Assembly: GCA_938083195.1 (NCBI GenBank)
Contig: CALKCK010000043.1
Coordinates: 1 to 64,000, forward strand
DNA from: an uncultured Pirellulaceae bacterium
GTDB taxonomy: Bacteria; Planctomycetota; Planctomycetia; Pirellulales; Pirellulaceae
DNA length: 64,000 nt
Direction: 5' to 3'
Shown here: piece after piece, positions 54,077 to 63,786 of the stretch
Layout: each line of letters starts with the position of its first letter
Position numbering within the stretch: the stretch's first letter is position 1
Translations under genes and position numbers: made by a program
The notes under the pieces: model-generated
What the model was told of the DNA's origin: nothing
Seen by the model: only the letters and a program-made list of their open reading frames with translations
Database searches by the model: none

Positions 54077-55551
54077 GATTGGCTCCTCCTGTCTCGTAGG
54101 CGACCGCGATAGATTGGGATTGCCAAGAGTAGGACTGCAATGATCAGAAAGGCAAGCGATTTGGGTTCAGTGAAAATCGGCATCCAGTCCCCTCCCGATC
54201 CCATTAGGCCAGCCGACAGATTTTCTTCTGCAATGGGACCTAGGACGAATCCAATAACGAACGGAGCCAGGGGGATCTTTTTGGATTCGAGGAAAAGCCC
54301 AAGTAGTCCAAAACTGATCATCACCCAAACGTCAAACAGGCGGTTCGACATAGCAAAAGAACCGACAACGCAAAACGTTAAAATGATGGGTAGCAAAAAA
54401 GCGCGAGGGATTTTAGTTAGCCAGGCAAGCGTACGAATTGAGCAACACATGATGACTGCCATCGCAATGTTTGCAAAAAGGCAGGTGAAAATTATTGTAT
54501 AAACCAATTCAGGGCTTTGTTCGAACAGTCGAGGGCCAGGTTGGAATCCATGAATTACCAAGGCGCCCAAGAGAACGGCTTCGACAACCGAGCCCGGGAT
54601 CCCCATTGCGACTAATGGAATCAGAGCTCCCCCAATTGTCGCGTTGTTTGCGGCTTCGGCGGCGACAATTCCATCCTCACAGCCGGTCCCAAATTTCTCA
54701 GGGTTGCGGGATGTTGAACGAGCAACCGAATAGGCCGTGACCGAACCAATGTTTGCTCCAATACCCGGTAAAATTCCAATCCAGGTCCCAATCAATGAAG
54801 AGCGAATTAAATTCAGGCCATGCTTTTTTATGTCCGAAATTTTTAAAGCGAGGCCCTGAGTTGCGATTGGTTTCGCAGATTGCGGTTTTGCAGAATCGAT
54901 GATGTCTCGGAGGATTTGATTGACTGCGAACATTCCGATTAATACTGGTAGCAACTGAAACCCATCGTTTAGTTCCGTGATGCCGAATGTCAAGCGCGTT
55001 TCACCCGTGGCAACTGCGATCCCTGGCATCGCCAGTAAAATGCCGAGAAATCCAGAGAGCAGCGAACGTAGAATTGATTTTCCACCGATCGTGGCAATTA
55101 GCACCAACGCCATCATCACGAGGGAAAAATAATCGAAGGGGCCAAATTCTTTTGAGTATCTCGCAATCGGTTGAGCGAGTGTTAGTAAGAAACACCAGGA
55201 AATTAATCCGCCGGTAACGGAAGCCATGATACCCAATCCAAGGGCGCGCTCTGGTTGCCCATTTTGAGCCATAGGGTAACCATCAAACGTAGTCACGATC
55301 GATGCGGGAGTCCCGGGCATGCGTAACAAAGTAGCCGAAATCATGCCGCCACTAATTGCCCCCACATAAATGCTGATCAAAAGTGTCATCGCGTATTGGG
55401 GGTCGGCCCCAAACGTTAGTGGAAGAGTTAGTGCAATCAGCATCGTTCCGGTTAGCCCCGGAATCGCGCCTACGAAAACGCCAAGCGTCGTTCCAAAAAC
55501 AATTAGAATGAGCCCGGTTGGCGTGGCGAGTTGGAGGAGAGCTTCTTGCAT
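54073..55551 (-). CDS. tctA: TctA, large membrane subunit of a tripartite tricarboxylate transporter
   Basis: A 492-aa polytopic permease (about 11-12 helices) driving uptake of carboxylates by an ion gradient. Family motifs: GAIPGLTGTMLIALTLPLTFG, VGAISGGMISATLLRMPGTPASIVTTFDGYPMAQNGQPERALGLG, and LPGIGANIGSVTAYSVARSTSRNPEKFGTGCEDGIVAAEAANNATIGGALIPLVAMGIPGS. It is the first gene of the tctA - tctCB - sulfatase operon. The substrate is unknown; members carry citrate, tartrate, terephthalate and sulfonated or sulfated acids. Confidence 0.95.
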   Translation of the reverse strand: MQEALLQLATPTGLILIVFGTTLGVFVGAIPGLTGTMLIALTLPLTFGADPQYAMTLLISIYVGAISGGMISATLLRMPGTPASIVTTFDGYPMAQNGQPERALGLGIMASVTGGLISWCFLLTLAQPIARYSKEFGPFDYFSLVMMALVLIATIGGKSILRSLLSGFLGILLAMPGIAVATGETRLTFGITELNDGFQLLPVLIGMFAVNQILRDIIDSAKPQSAKPIATQGLALKISDIKKHGLNLIRSSLIGTWIGILPGIGANIGSVTAYSVARSTSRNPEKFGTGCEDGIVAAEAANNATIGGALIPLVAMGIPGSVVEAVLLGALVIHGFQPGPRLFEQSPELVYTIIFTCLFANIAMAVIMCCSIRTLAWLTKIPRAFLLPIILTFCVVGSFAMSNRLFDVWVMISFGLLGLFLESKKIPLAPFVIGFVLGPIAEENLSAGLMGSGGDWMPIFTEPKSLAFLIIAVLLLAIPIYRGRLRDRRSQS

Positions 55552-55645
55552 AGGCTGAGTGTCTGCGAATGCCGATTGAGGTGATCGTAGACAGTGAGTT
55601 AGGTTTTAGGGCGGGATCGAATGCTGAAGCTGATTAAGCCAGGCG

Positions 55646-57499
55646 TTAGTGGTCGACTGTAACAGTTTCGGAATAAGCTAATTCACCAGTGCGTCCGTCA
55701 AAGTACTGAAAAATAACTTGAGGATGAGGGTAAGCAACGAGTCTTTTACCTCCCAGTTGTTTGGGCATGTTGAAAACATTATTGACCTGCACCACACAGT
55801 AATGTGGATAAAGCCTTTCAAGTCGAGGGAGGTCGGGCAGGATGTAACTGCTCCATCGAATGTCACACTCGCGTGGGCCAAATTTAAATTTGCCTGTTGC
55901 CGGGCGATCCATCTCATCATTTTTGGGGACATGGTTAACGCTGTTGTGGGGTCCGCAACAAAATTCCCATACATTGTCGGTAACTTTGATTGCAAAGCTG
56001 TTGTGAAGATCCCCTGTCATTACAAAGACTTTTTTTCCAATTTTATCCCATTCGTTGATTAACATTTCTCGTTCGTCAAAAAAGGCTGTCCATGCCTCTT
56101 CCTTATTTCCTGCGACTTCGAATCCTCCAGCCCCACTATGAGGAATCATGAATGGAACGGATGAAATGACAAAAAAGAAATCGGCATCACTTTCTCGCAT
56201 CGACTGAAGGAGCCAGTCTCGCTGGTATTTACCGAGCATCGAGATTCCTTTTTTATCTCGTTGCGTGACGTCGTGCATGTCTCGCGAACCGCGGGTGTCG
56301 ACGAGAAAGTACTCGCAGTTGGCGACTCGGAATTTGCTGTAAGATTGTCTGCCAATTGAGTAGCTTGTGGTGTCGGAAATTTTTGCGTTGGCGGTGAGTT
56401 CAAGCGTATTGGCATCGATTACCTTTGCGATTTCATAGACGTACGAATTCTTATGACCGGAGTCATCGTCATATTGAATGTCATTGACGCCTGCCTGGGG
56501 AGTGCCCCAATGAACATGGAGGTTGAGCATTTGCTTGAGAGGCAGTTTGGTGAAATCCGCATTGGGGTCAACGAGGAATTTGGAGCCAGCCTTCATGGTG
56601 CCTTTTCCGAAATGAACCCGTTGTGGTTTGGCAATTGGATTGGCCCAGCCAAGATAGTTGTGCCACGCGTAAGTACCGATATCCCTAAAAACGGTACGGC
56701 GATGGCGTTTCCCTGTTTCTCCGGCGCCCCAAATGTCATTGACGAGTTCGTGATCGTCAAATGTGAAATAAGAAGGGACGTTCCGGTGCCACCTCGCTAA
56801 TTCGCTCCCCCTCGAAAGATAAAGTTTGTAGTTTTCCCACACGCCAACGACGGTTGGCATGATCTCGACGACGCTTGGTAAACGATTGATTCCCTGAGTC
56901 AGTCGCCAAGCTTCTGCGGGAAACTCTCGCTGCTCTTCGTAAAGCCAATCTCCATTCATGATATGGAAGTTAACCTTGTCTGCCCAATCGCGATTTAGGT
57001 TCTCATACGTTGGCGTTCGGTGGCCGATTCCATGCAGCGGGTTTTGATTTGCGCAGGATCCTATTTCAAAACGAAAATTAAACAGGCCCTGAGGATTGTA
57101 TTTTTCGTTTTTAGATTGTTCTTTGCTCGGCAAAGTGCGAAAGGAACCAGGCAGTCCATGAGGACGTTCATTCACCCAAACTTGGTAATGATATTTTGTA
57201 TCCGGAAGAAGGCTGGAGATTTCCAGAGTCCCCGTATTATCGTCTTCGATCTTGGTCAGCGCGACTTGTTGGTTCTCGGCAAGTGAATCCGATGTCGTTC
57301 CAAGGCGGACTTTAAATGCACCGGGCTTCGATGTGCGACACCAGACTCTAACCGAGTTATCGGTGACGTGGCCCAACATGGGCCCGTGGGACAGTCGAAT
57401 GGGATCGCCTTGGGGTGAACCAAGTACGGCGTAGGGAGATAGTAAACTCCCGACAAGAAAAAGGACCGATGTTAGATAGCGAGAGATTTCGTTGTACAA
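55646..57499 (-). CDS. PhoD-like alkaline phosphatase
   Basis: A 617-aa exported phosphatase/phosphodiesterase. Signal peptide about 10-28, a fibronectin-like PhoD N-terminal domain (about 33-125; NSVRVWCRTSKPGAFKVR), then the metallophosphatase domain. FRFEIGSCANQN, HIMNGDWLYEEQRE, SYFTFDDHELVNDIWG (the PhoD hallmark), VDTRGSRD, FFFVISSVPF, and VMTGDLHNSF follow. An insert of about 110 residues between FDDHE and VDTRGS (KGTMKAGSKFLVDPNADF, HWGTPQAGVNDIQ) is not typical of Bacillus PhoD. It probably scavenges phosphate from phosphodiesters or teichoic-type polymers, or acts on other esters. Separate from the tct operon, same strand. Confidence 0.88.
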   Translation of the reverse strand: MYNEISRYLTSVLFLVGSLLSPYAVLGSPQGDPIRLSHGPMLGHVTDNSVRVWCRTSKPGAFKVRLGTTSDSLAENQQVALTKIEDDNTGTLEISSLLPDTKYHYQVWVNERPHGLPGSFRTLPSKEQSKNEKYNPQGLFNFRFEIGSCANQNPLHGIGHRTPTYENLNRDWADKVNFHIMNGDWLYEEQREFPAEAWRLTQGINRLPSVVEIMPTVVGVWENYKLYLSRGSELARWHRNVPSYFTFDDHELVNDIWGAGETGKRHRRTVFRDIGTYAWHNYLGWANPIAKPQRVHFGKGTMKAGSKFLVDPNADFTKLPLKQMLNLHVHWGTPQAGVNDIQYDDDSGHKNSYVYEIAKVIDANTLELTANAKISDTTSYSIGRQSYSKFRVANCEYFLVDTRGSRDMHDVTQRDKKGISMLGKYQRDWLLQSMRESDADFFFVISSVPFMIPHSGAGGFEVAGNKEEAWTAFFDEREMLINEWDKIGKKVFVMTGDLHNSFAIKVTDNVWEFCCGPHNSVNHVPKNDEMDRPATGKFKFGPRECDIRWSSYILPDLPRLERLYPHYCVVQVNNVFNMPKQLGGKRLVAYPHPQVIFQYFDGRTGELAYSETVTVDH

Positions 57500-57650
57500 G
57501 TGACTTCCTCGTTAGTGAAGGAATCGCAATAGATTTCGCAGTCTTAATGTAAACCCAAGTTTCATTGGAGGAAAGTCTATTGGCCCCTTCTGAAACCTGC
57601 AGTTAATCGGCTAGGAATTGCAATATTTTTGATATCGAGCAAGGGAAGGT

Positions 57651-57680
57651 TTGCAATGCTCCGGTTTCTGCCGGTAAACT
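57651..57680 (+). promoter_or_regulatory. Candidate promoter of the DUF1080-ThuA gene
   Basis: TTGCAA, 18-bp spacer, TAAACT, placing a transcription start near 57687 and a leader of about 45 nt. The spacer contains a CCGG-TTTCTG-CCGG direct repeat. By-eye call. Confidence 0.35.
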
Positions 57681-57731
57681 AGAAGGGCAGCAAAGTTTAG
57701 TCATTTCAATCGCACTCAACGGAAAACAAAT

Positions 57732-59309
57732 ATGCTTCGGGCTTTTTTATTATTTGCGTTCGCCTCTTTGGTCCTTCAGTTTGGTCCTGTTTCAGATGTT
57801 TCCGCCCAAGATGATGGGTTTAAACCAATTTTTGATGGCAAGTCACTCGCTGGTTGGGCGGGGAATGAGAAATTCTGGCGTGTCGAGGATGGCGCAATTG
57901 TTGGGGAATCAACGGAAGACAATAAGGTCGATGTTAACCGTTTTCTTGTATGGGATCAGGGCGAGGTTGATGACTTTGTATTGCGGTTGAAATTCAAGGT
58001 CTCTGGAACCGATCGAGCCAATAGCGGTGTTCAGTTTCGGAGTGCATTATTCGACGGTGAGAAAGACCGGCTTTCGGGTTACCAAGCGGATATCGACAGG
58101 TCTGGAAAGTTTATCGGGATTCTCTACTCGGAAAGAACTGGCCGTGGAATTCTCTGTCAGCGCGGAGAAAAAGTGACTTTGCGGGGCAAAAAAGACAAAG
58201 ACGTTGAAAAGGTCTCGGATCCCGCTGAGTTATTAAAAGCGATTGATATGGACGATTGGAATGAGATGGAAATCTCGGCTCGCGGGAATCATTTGGTTAC
58301 GCGAATCAATGGAAAGGTTACTTCTGACGTTACGGATGAGGACAAGCAGCAATATAAAAAATCAGGCCTCCTCGGGTTTCAGATTCATGTTGGTCCGCCA
58401 ATGAAAATTGAATTTAAGGATATTCATTTAAAGCGATTGCCGTTGCAAGACAAGACGAAGAAGGTTGTCTTTGTCGCGGGCAAGCCAAGCCACGGTTATG
58501 GATCTCACGAACACAATGCCGGTTGCATGTTATTGGCAAAATCACTGGAACAGGCTGCGTCAGAAACGGGGCTCGCAGTGTTAACAACCGTTTACAAGAA
58601 TGGCTGGCCTGCCGATCCGACGGCCCTTGATAATGCGGACACCGTGGTCGTGTATTGTGATGGTGGAGGGCGGCACTATTTACATAAAAATGGAGAAGCA
58701 TTCGAAGATATTATGCGACGCGGGGTCGGTTTGGCCTGTATTCATTATGGTGTTGAGGTTCCTAAAGGAATGTCAGGTCAGCGGTTCTTAAATTGGATCG
58801 GCGGATATTTTGAAACTGACTGGTCAGTTAATCCCCACTGGTTAGCTAAATTCGAGTCGTTCCCTGAGCACCCAACAACCAATGGAGTGAATCCCTTTGA
58901 GATTCAGGATGAATGGTATTATCACATGCGATTCTCACCTGAGATGACACGAGTTACGCCACTGCTGACAGCGATGCCACCCAATGAGACCCTGTCTCGC
59001 AAGGACGGCGCTCATAGTGGGAATCCTGCAGTCCGAGAAGCTGTTTTAAAAAATAAACAGCCGCAGCATGTTGCCTGGGCTTTTGAGCGAGGTGATGGGC
59101 GTGGTCGTGGGTTTGGCTTTACCGGGGGACACTTCCATAACAATTGGAAAAACGATGACTTCCGAAAGTTAGTTTTGAACTCGATTGTCTGGACTGCCCA
59201 TGGGGAGATTCCGGATTCTGGTATCGAGTCCACGACTCCAACCGAGTCCGATTTAGAGGCGAACCAAGATTATCCGGAGAGAAAGCCTAAGGCCAAATCG
59301 AAAGGTTAA
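57732..59309 (+). CDS. DUF1080-ThuA fusion protein
   Basis: A 525-aa exported protein with two carbohydrate-related domains. A signal peptide (about 1-25) is followed by a DUF1080 (3-keto-disaccharide hydrolase-like) concanavalin-type domain, about 30-238: FKPIFDGKSLAGWAGNEKFWRVEDGAIVGEST, with NSGVQFRSALF and SGYQADID. Then comes a ThuA class-I-glutamine-amidotransferase-fold domain, about 243-495: KVVFVAGKPSHGYGSHEHNAGCMLLAKSL, GLACIHYGVEVP, and GFTGGHFHNNW. Both domains occur in planctomycetal sugar metabolism, often linked to oxidised glucosides (3-keto sugars); fused here they may act on one substrate. A strong terminator follows. Confidence 0.9.
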   Translation: MLRAFLLFAFASLVLQFGPVSDVSAQDDGFKPIFDGKSLAGWAGNEKFWRVEDGAIVGESTEDNKVDVNRFLVWDQGEVDDFVLRLKFKVSGTDRANSGVQFRSALFDGEKDRLSGYQADIDRSGKFIGILYSERTGRGILCQRGEKVTLRGKKDKDVEKVSDPAELLKAIDMDDWNEMEISARGNHLVTRINGKVTSDVTDEDKQQYKKSGLLGFQIHVGPPMKIEFKDIHLKRLPLQDKTKKVVFVAGKPSHGYGSHEHNAGCMLLAKSLEQAASETGLAVLTTVYKNGWPADPTALDNADTVVVYCDGGGRHYLHKNGEAFEDIMRRGVGLACIHYGVEVPKGMSGQRFLNWIGGYFETDWSVNPHWLAKFESFPEHPTTNGVNPFEIQDEWYYHMRFSPEMTRVTPLLTAMPPNETLSRKDGAHSGNPAVREAVLKNKQPQHVAWAFERGDGRGRGFGFTGGHFHNNWKNDDFRKLVLNSIVWTAHGEIPDSGIESTTPTESDLEANQDYPERKPKAKSKG

Positions 59310-59344
59310 TCCAAAAAAACATCTGTCAATGATTGTCAAGAGAT

Positions 59345-59378
59345 GCCGTGGTTAATTTGTTTTAACCACGGCTTTTTT
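59345..59378 (+). terminator. Rho-independent terminator of the DUF1080-ThuA gene
   Basis: GCCGTGGTTAA and TTAACCACGGC form an 11-bp perfect stem with a TTTGTT loop, followed at once by six T residues. It lies about 35 bp after the stop codon. It could also work weakly in the opposite direction for rsfS. Confidence 0.88.
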
Positions 59379-59426
59379 ATGATTCGGACGAGAGCAGTGA
59401 GCGATCTTTGAAAGAATGCTGGGTAA

Positions 59427-59867
59427 CTAGCGTACCTTTTTTAGCAAATCTGAGATGTCGACTTTCTCGGCATCTCCCCAGAGAGCCTCGAGGCTATAGA
59501 ACGTGCGCGTGTCTTCGTCGAATAGGTGCACAACGACAGTACCGTAGTCAAGTACGATCCACTTGCTGTCATCGTAACCGTCGATATTCATGCGTTTATC
59601 TTTAAGCACCTTCTCTAGGGTGTTGTCGATTTCTTCGCTGATGGCATGTAATTGTCTACGACTGGTACCTGTGGCGATAACAAAGTAATCGAAAATGGCA
59701 GTGTGTTTTGACATGTCGAGGACGACTACGTCAGTTCCACCATTTTCAGCAGCAGTTTTAGCCGACGCGCGTGCGAGTTCCAAGCTGCGATCAGGATCGA
59801 CGCGTTGGGCCGCTGCACCGGAAGGGGAATCTTCATTTTCAGGTTCAGTAGAACTAGATTCGTTCAC
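59427..59867 (-). CDS. rsfS: Ribosome silencing factor RsfS (Iojap)
   Basis: A 146-aa protein that binds uL14 on the large subunit and blocks subunit joining under starvation. Family motifs: ELARASAKTAAENGGTDVVVLDMSKHTAIFDYFVIATGTSRRQLHAISEEIDNTL, DSKWIVLDYGTVVVHLFDEDTRTFYSLEALWGDAEKVD. The start is GTG at 59867, after which an acidic N-terminal tail of about 30 residues is followed by the core. A longer open frame from a GTG at 60020 adds 51 residues without family resemblance and is not favoured. It is divergent from the threonine-dehydratase-like gene; the 59868-60195 gap shows no other gene. Confidence 0.9.
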   Translation of the reverse strand: MNESSSTEPENEDSPSGAAAQRVDPDRSLELARASAKTAAENGGTDVVVLDMSKHTAIFDYFVIATGTSRRQLHAISEEIDNTLEKVLKDKRMNIDGYDDSKWIVLDYGTVVVHLFDEDTRTFYSLEALWGDAEKVDISDLLKKVR

Positions 59868-60195
59868 GAAGTTGTCCAGGTAAGTCAGAGAGCAGTATTG
59901 AAGTAAAGTTTGAGATTTTAACCAGATGCGGGAAAATATCGACTCGTTATTGTAAGATTCTAAGACGTTTCTACCAACCAGTGGGTTCGCTAGAATGTCC
60001 AGAAGGTGAGCGTTTCGCACCAGAAAATCGGTAAAAAGATGTTTTTCTGGTCCCGTTGGCCAAGTTGGCTTTTTTCGGTGGCGTAGATCGAAGTCGGGTG
60101 AACCGATTTAATGGAGCCCGCGAGCTGTATCCGCCCCAGGTTTTTACCTGCTTATTTCACATACTTAGCTACGCTTTATCGAGGATGAGAGTCGG

Positions 60196-61218
60196 ATGAA
60201 TCAAGATACCGTTTCAGATGGCAGCGCAGATTCGAATGCAACCTCCGTCAGGTTTGCGGACGTTCTGGAGGCTGCTGACCGGATTCGCTCCTTCATACAC
60301 CGTACACCGGTTCTGACCTGTGCGGCGATTAGCGATCGGGTGGGGTGCAATGTTTTTTTTAAGTGTGAGAACTTTCAAAAGTCTGGCGCATTTAAATTTC
60401 GCGGTGCTGTGAACTCAGTGGCGCAGCTTAGCGAAGCGGATTTGGCCAGTGGAGTTGTGACTCATAGCTCAGGTAATCACGCCGGTGCCTTAGCTTTGGC
60501 AGCTCGACAGTTTGGAGCGAAAGCACATATTGTGATGCCCTCCAACTCATCAGAGATTAAAAAATCGGCAGTGCGTGAATATGGAGGATTGATCACAGAG
60601 TGTGAACCGACGCTTGCCTCGCGAATTTCGGAGGCGGCTCGCATACGAGGGGAGACAGGAGCGGTTTTGATTCCTCCGTTTGATCATCCTCATGTGATTG
60701 CTGGACAAGGAACCGCGGCCTTAGAGTTGATTGAGCAAGTTCCAGAACTAGACATGATCGTTTCACCGATTGGTGGCGGCGGATTGATGTCGGGTACCTG
60801 TTTGGCCGCCAGAGCGTTAAAGCCTGGGCTCAGGATTGTCGGTGCTGAACCGGTGGGAGCGGACGATGCGTTTCAATCCAAGAAGGCGGGTAAGTTCATT
60901 CCGCAGTTGGCTCCAGATACAGTGGCAGATGGGTTGCGAACGAGTCTTGGTCAGTTGACTTGGCCGTTCATTCGGGATGAAGTTGACGAGATATTACTTG
61001 CCGATGATTTGGCGACGATATCGGCAATGAAGTTTTTTTGGGAGCGAACCAAAGTCATGATTGAGCCTAGTTGTGCAGTGCCGATAGCTGCCATCATTAA
61101 TCATTTTTCAAAGTCGATTCACAATGATTCTTCCCGCAAATTCCCCCAGAATATTGGGATAATTATTAGCGGTGGGAATGTTGATTTGCAGGCGCTCCCG
61201 TGGTTGAAAGAGCGGTGA
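60196..61218 (+). CDS. Threonine/serine dehydratase-like PLP enzyme (fold II)
   Basis: A 340-aa PLP enzyme of the serine racemase/catabolic threonine dehydratase group. The lysine that binds PLP is K67 in SGAFKFRGA, the substrate loop is SSGNHAGALALAARQ, and the phosphate-binding tetraglycine loop is PIGGGGLMSG. It lacks the regulatory ACT domains of the biosynthetic enzyme, so it would make 2-oxobutyrate or pyruvate, or interconvert L/D-serine. The order is normal and the length is full. Stands alone between rsfS and the DUF4159 gene. The symbol is withheld because tdcB and serine racemase cannot be separated by eye. Confidence 0.88.
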   Translation: MNQDTVSDGSADSNATSVRFADVLEAADRIRSFIHRTPVLTCAAISDRVGCNVFFKCENFQKSGAFKFRGAVNSVAQLSEADLASGVVTHSSGNHAGALALAARQFGAKAHIVMPSNSSEIKKSAVREYGGLITECEPTLASRISEAARIRGETGAVLIPPFDHPHVIAGQGTAALELIEQVPELDMIVSPIGGGGLMSGTCLAARALKPGLRIVGAEPVGADDAFQSKKAGKFIPQLAPDTVADGLRTSLGQLTWPFIRDEVDEILLADDLATISAMKFFWERTKVMIEPSCAVPIAAIINHFSKSIHNDSSRKFPQNIGIIISGGNVDLQALPWLKER

Positions 61219-61225
61219 TTGCCGG

Positions 61226-63733
61226 TCAGTCACTGAGTAGACTGTAAAGGATTACATTGGTGCTGATTTTCAGTGAGTCCTCGCGAGTATATCCGCTGCA
61301 TTGTGATTTCCCCGTGTTCTCCAAGGCACAACTAAGGTCGTTGGGGGAAAAGACAACGGCGAGTCGACCGTCGATTACGGCTCCTTCAAATTTCGGTTTT
61401 GTCTTGATCTCGGAAAAAGTTCCATCCGGTTTTCGTGTTCGCAGGGTGACGGAGTCAATTTTGAATCCATACATTGGATTCGTCCAAATCTCATGATTTG
61501 GGGGAATTGAGATCATTGGTTTATCACCGAGGATGGCAGTCATTTCTCTTCGGAACGCTTTTGTAAATTCTTCTGAAGCACAGATGGAATCGGCAAAAAT
61601 AAACCCGCCATACTCAAGATGCTGTCGCAGGGCGGTTCGTTCCTCGGGCGTGAAGGAAAATCCACTTCGTCCATGCATGAAGATGAATGGGTGATCAGCG
61701 AGGTTGGCATTCGTGGGAGAGATTAATTTCTTGTCCATTTTGACTTCAAGGCCAGTCGTCTCGATTTTACGCAGGACATTTCGCCACGCATTGGGTGCGT
61801 CGTCAGATCCTCCCTGATGATCGAGTTTAGGGAAAACCAAAACGCGGTCGTTGAGTAATTGCCGGTTAGTTTCCGCGAGAGTCGGTGTGTCCCCTTTTTC
61901 TTTCAAATTGGTTCGATCTGTAGCGTAAGCCATTACGTTGATCCCAATTTTGGTGCAATATTCGACTCGCCTTTTCAGTCGCTGATTGACATTGGGGGAA
62001 TCGAGAATTGCCGGTCGATCGAGGTTCCAATAGCAGCTAAGGTTAGCTGGGCAGTAGACCACGCTCGTTCGACAACAAGCTTGAAGGCCGAGGAGTGGCC
62101 GCTCCTTACTGGCGACAATAGGATACTGCGAATTCCAAATTGGGTGATTGGGGGGCAGCGGTTCAAGTCGGCTGTCGGGAAACAGGTCGAGCATTAATAG
62201 TTTGAATTCACGGTCGTAACGACCGTTATTACCGCATCCATCGCCTTGGCAGGCTTCGGCGAAAAGAAAGCCTCCATTTTCCAAATATTCTTTTAGATTG
62301 TCTTTTTGTTTTTGATCGAGACCAATCAGATCTTTGCCTGACATGAATAAAACTGGAGCTTCGATTAAGTCGTTGACGGTTGAGTTTTCAGCAGTGACCG
62401 TTTGCCAGTTCAGTTTTGTATTCCATTCTTTTTCCAATCGTCTGGTTAGGTAGTGAACTCCGTTAGGGTGCAAATCCCAGTCTTCCGCTCCATGGTCGTA
62501 TTTGCCGATGACAATGGGGCGTTTTCCCTTCGATAGAAAGAGCAGTGCGAAAGAGGTGGCGACGAGTTCGTTGTTTTCCCCTTGGCCTCCAGGGGTAAGC
62601 CAGTAGTGATTGAGTGGGTGCTGAGTGCGAAGCAGTTGTTTTGCACCATCCCGGTACCAGTCGTTGGCCCCCACGAATCTTCGTCCCGAAAGTCTTCCGG
62701 CTCGTTCTAATCCATAGAGAAAATAAAGACGTGTTCTGGGGTCGGCACGTTGGAGTAACGGATTGGCCCGGACGGTATAACGTTTAGCCAGCCAGTTGAA
62801 TCCGGCGTCGACCATTTTCTTAAGGTCATCTTCGACACAGCAGTTTGCGAATTCGCCATTGATCAATTTGGAAGGTTCCACCAGATTTTCTTCAGCAATA
62901 ATGACGGATGAAATTCCAGCGCAGGTCATGCTCCCTTTGGGGTCTTTTGAGCCGGGATAATAAGTGAACCCACCGGATCTTTCGATGTAACATTTTTTCC
63001 AGTAGCTTAGGGCGTTTTCCCAAGTTGCTTTGGGGACTTTAATGCCAATTTTACTCGCTTCGTGCAACGCTAAAATTGCGAATTGACTATTGGAGGAATC
63101 GCCCTGCCCTTTTCTCAGCCCATAACTCCAGGCGCCGGCGACGTATCCAGAAGCATCGGTCTGCTGCGCTACAAGCCAATTTACATCACTCTGAACTGTT
63201 TGACGATATTTTTGTCCACGGGGGTCGGCGGTCGTCAACGCCATGATTCTGAGGGACACGACATAAGTCGATTCCTGAGGAATGTCGACCAGATAGTCTA
63301 GAGATTTGAGAATGCGAGGCGCAAAATTTGGGTTGTTCGTCGCTTCGGCATTGAGCAGAGCCAGCGTACACAGGGCGGTCGTGTCGCCAGTAAAAGTGAG
63401 TTTGTTCCATGAGCCATCTTCTTTTTGCCGGCTCATGAGGTACTGCACCGCTCGCGTGATCGAGTTATTGACCTTCGCAGCATTAAGCGGAGTCTTGTCG
63501 ACTTTTTGACTTTTGGAAAAAAGGGACAGACCGGGGCGTTCTTGCACTGCGGTGGGGAGCAGCATCGGACGCTCAAGAACAGACTTGAGGTCGGACGGCT
63601 GGCCTGAATTCTGGACTGAATTTGGTAGTCGCTCTTGGCTTTTCGACGAATTCTGGCTGAGACTCGACCAACTGACCAGTATTGTCAAAAACAATATTAA
63701 TTTTATCTGCAACGAGCGCATTTGTATTTCCAT
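61226..63733 (-). CDS. Double DUF4159 protein with N-terminal terpene-cyclase-like helical domain
   Basis: An 835-aa exported protein common in planctomycetes. Signal peptide about 8-28. Residues about 88-360 form an (alpha/alpha)6 prenyltransferase/squalene-cyclase-like fold with ITRAVQYLMSRQKEDGSWNKLTFTGDTTALCTLALLNA and QFAILALHEASKIG; it lacks the DxDD catalytic motif. Then two DUF4159 domains (class-I-glutamine-amidotransferase-like) appear in tandem: about 430-590 (VLFMSGKDLIGLDQ, YLENGGFLFAEACQGDGCG) and about 645-835 (PFIFMHGRSGFSFT, HLEYGGFIFADSICASEEF). Function unknown. Starts with ATG at 63733; an in-frame ATG at 63721 is also possible. Confidence 0.88.
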   Translation of the reverse strand: MEIQMRSLQIKLILFLTILVSWSSLSQNSSKSQERLPNSVQNSGQPSDLKSVLERPMLLPTAVQERPGLSLFSKSQKVDKTPLNAAKVNNSITRAVQYLMSRQKEDGSWNKLTFTGDTTALCTLALLNAEATNNPNFAPRILKSLDYLVDIPQESTYVVSLRIMALTTADPRGQKYRQTVQSDVNWLVAQQTDASGYVAGAWSYGLRKGQGDSSNSQFAILALHEASKIGIKVPKATWENALSYWKKCYIERSGGFTYYPGSKDPKGSMTCAGISSVIIAEENLVEPSKLINGEFANCCVEDDLKKMVDAGFNWLAKRYTVRANPLLQRADPRTRLYFLYGLERAGRLSGRRFVGANDWYRDGAKQLLRTQHPLNHYWLTPGGQGENNELVATSFALLFLSKGKRPIVIGKYDHGAEDWDLHPNGVHYLTRRLEKEWNTKLNWQTVTAENSTVNDLIEAPVLFMSGKDLIGLDQKQKDNLKEYLENGGFLFAEACQGDGCGNNGRYDREFKLLMLDLFPDSRLEPLPPNHPIWNSQYPIVASKERPLLGLQACCRTSVVYCPANLSCYWNLDRPAILDSPNVNQRLKRRVEYCTKIGINVMAYATDRTNLKEKGDTPTLAETNRQLLNDRVLVFPKLDHQGGSDDAPNAWRNVLRKIETTGLEVKMDKKLISPTNANLADHPFIFMHGRSGFSFTPEERTALRQHLEYGGFIFADSICASEEFTKAFRREMTAILGDKPMISIPPNHEIWTNPMYGFKIDSVTLRTRKPDGTFSEIKTKPKFEGAVIDGRLAVVFSPNDLSCALENTGKSQCSGYTREDSLKISTNVILYSLLSD

Positions 63734-63786
63734 CGTTTGCCCAACTTGACTTTCCCCCGGATTCTATAAGTCCGGTTGAAACATGA

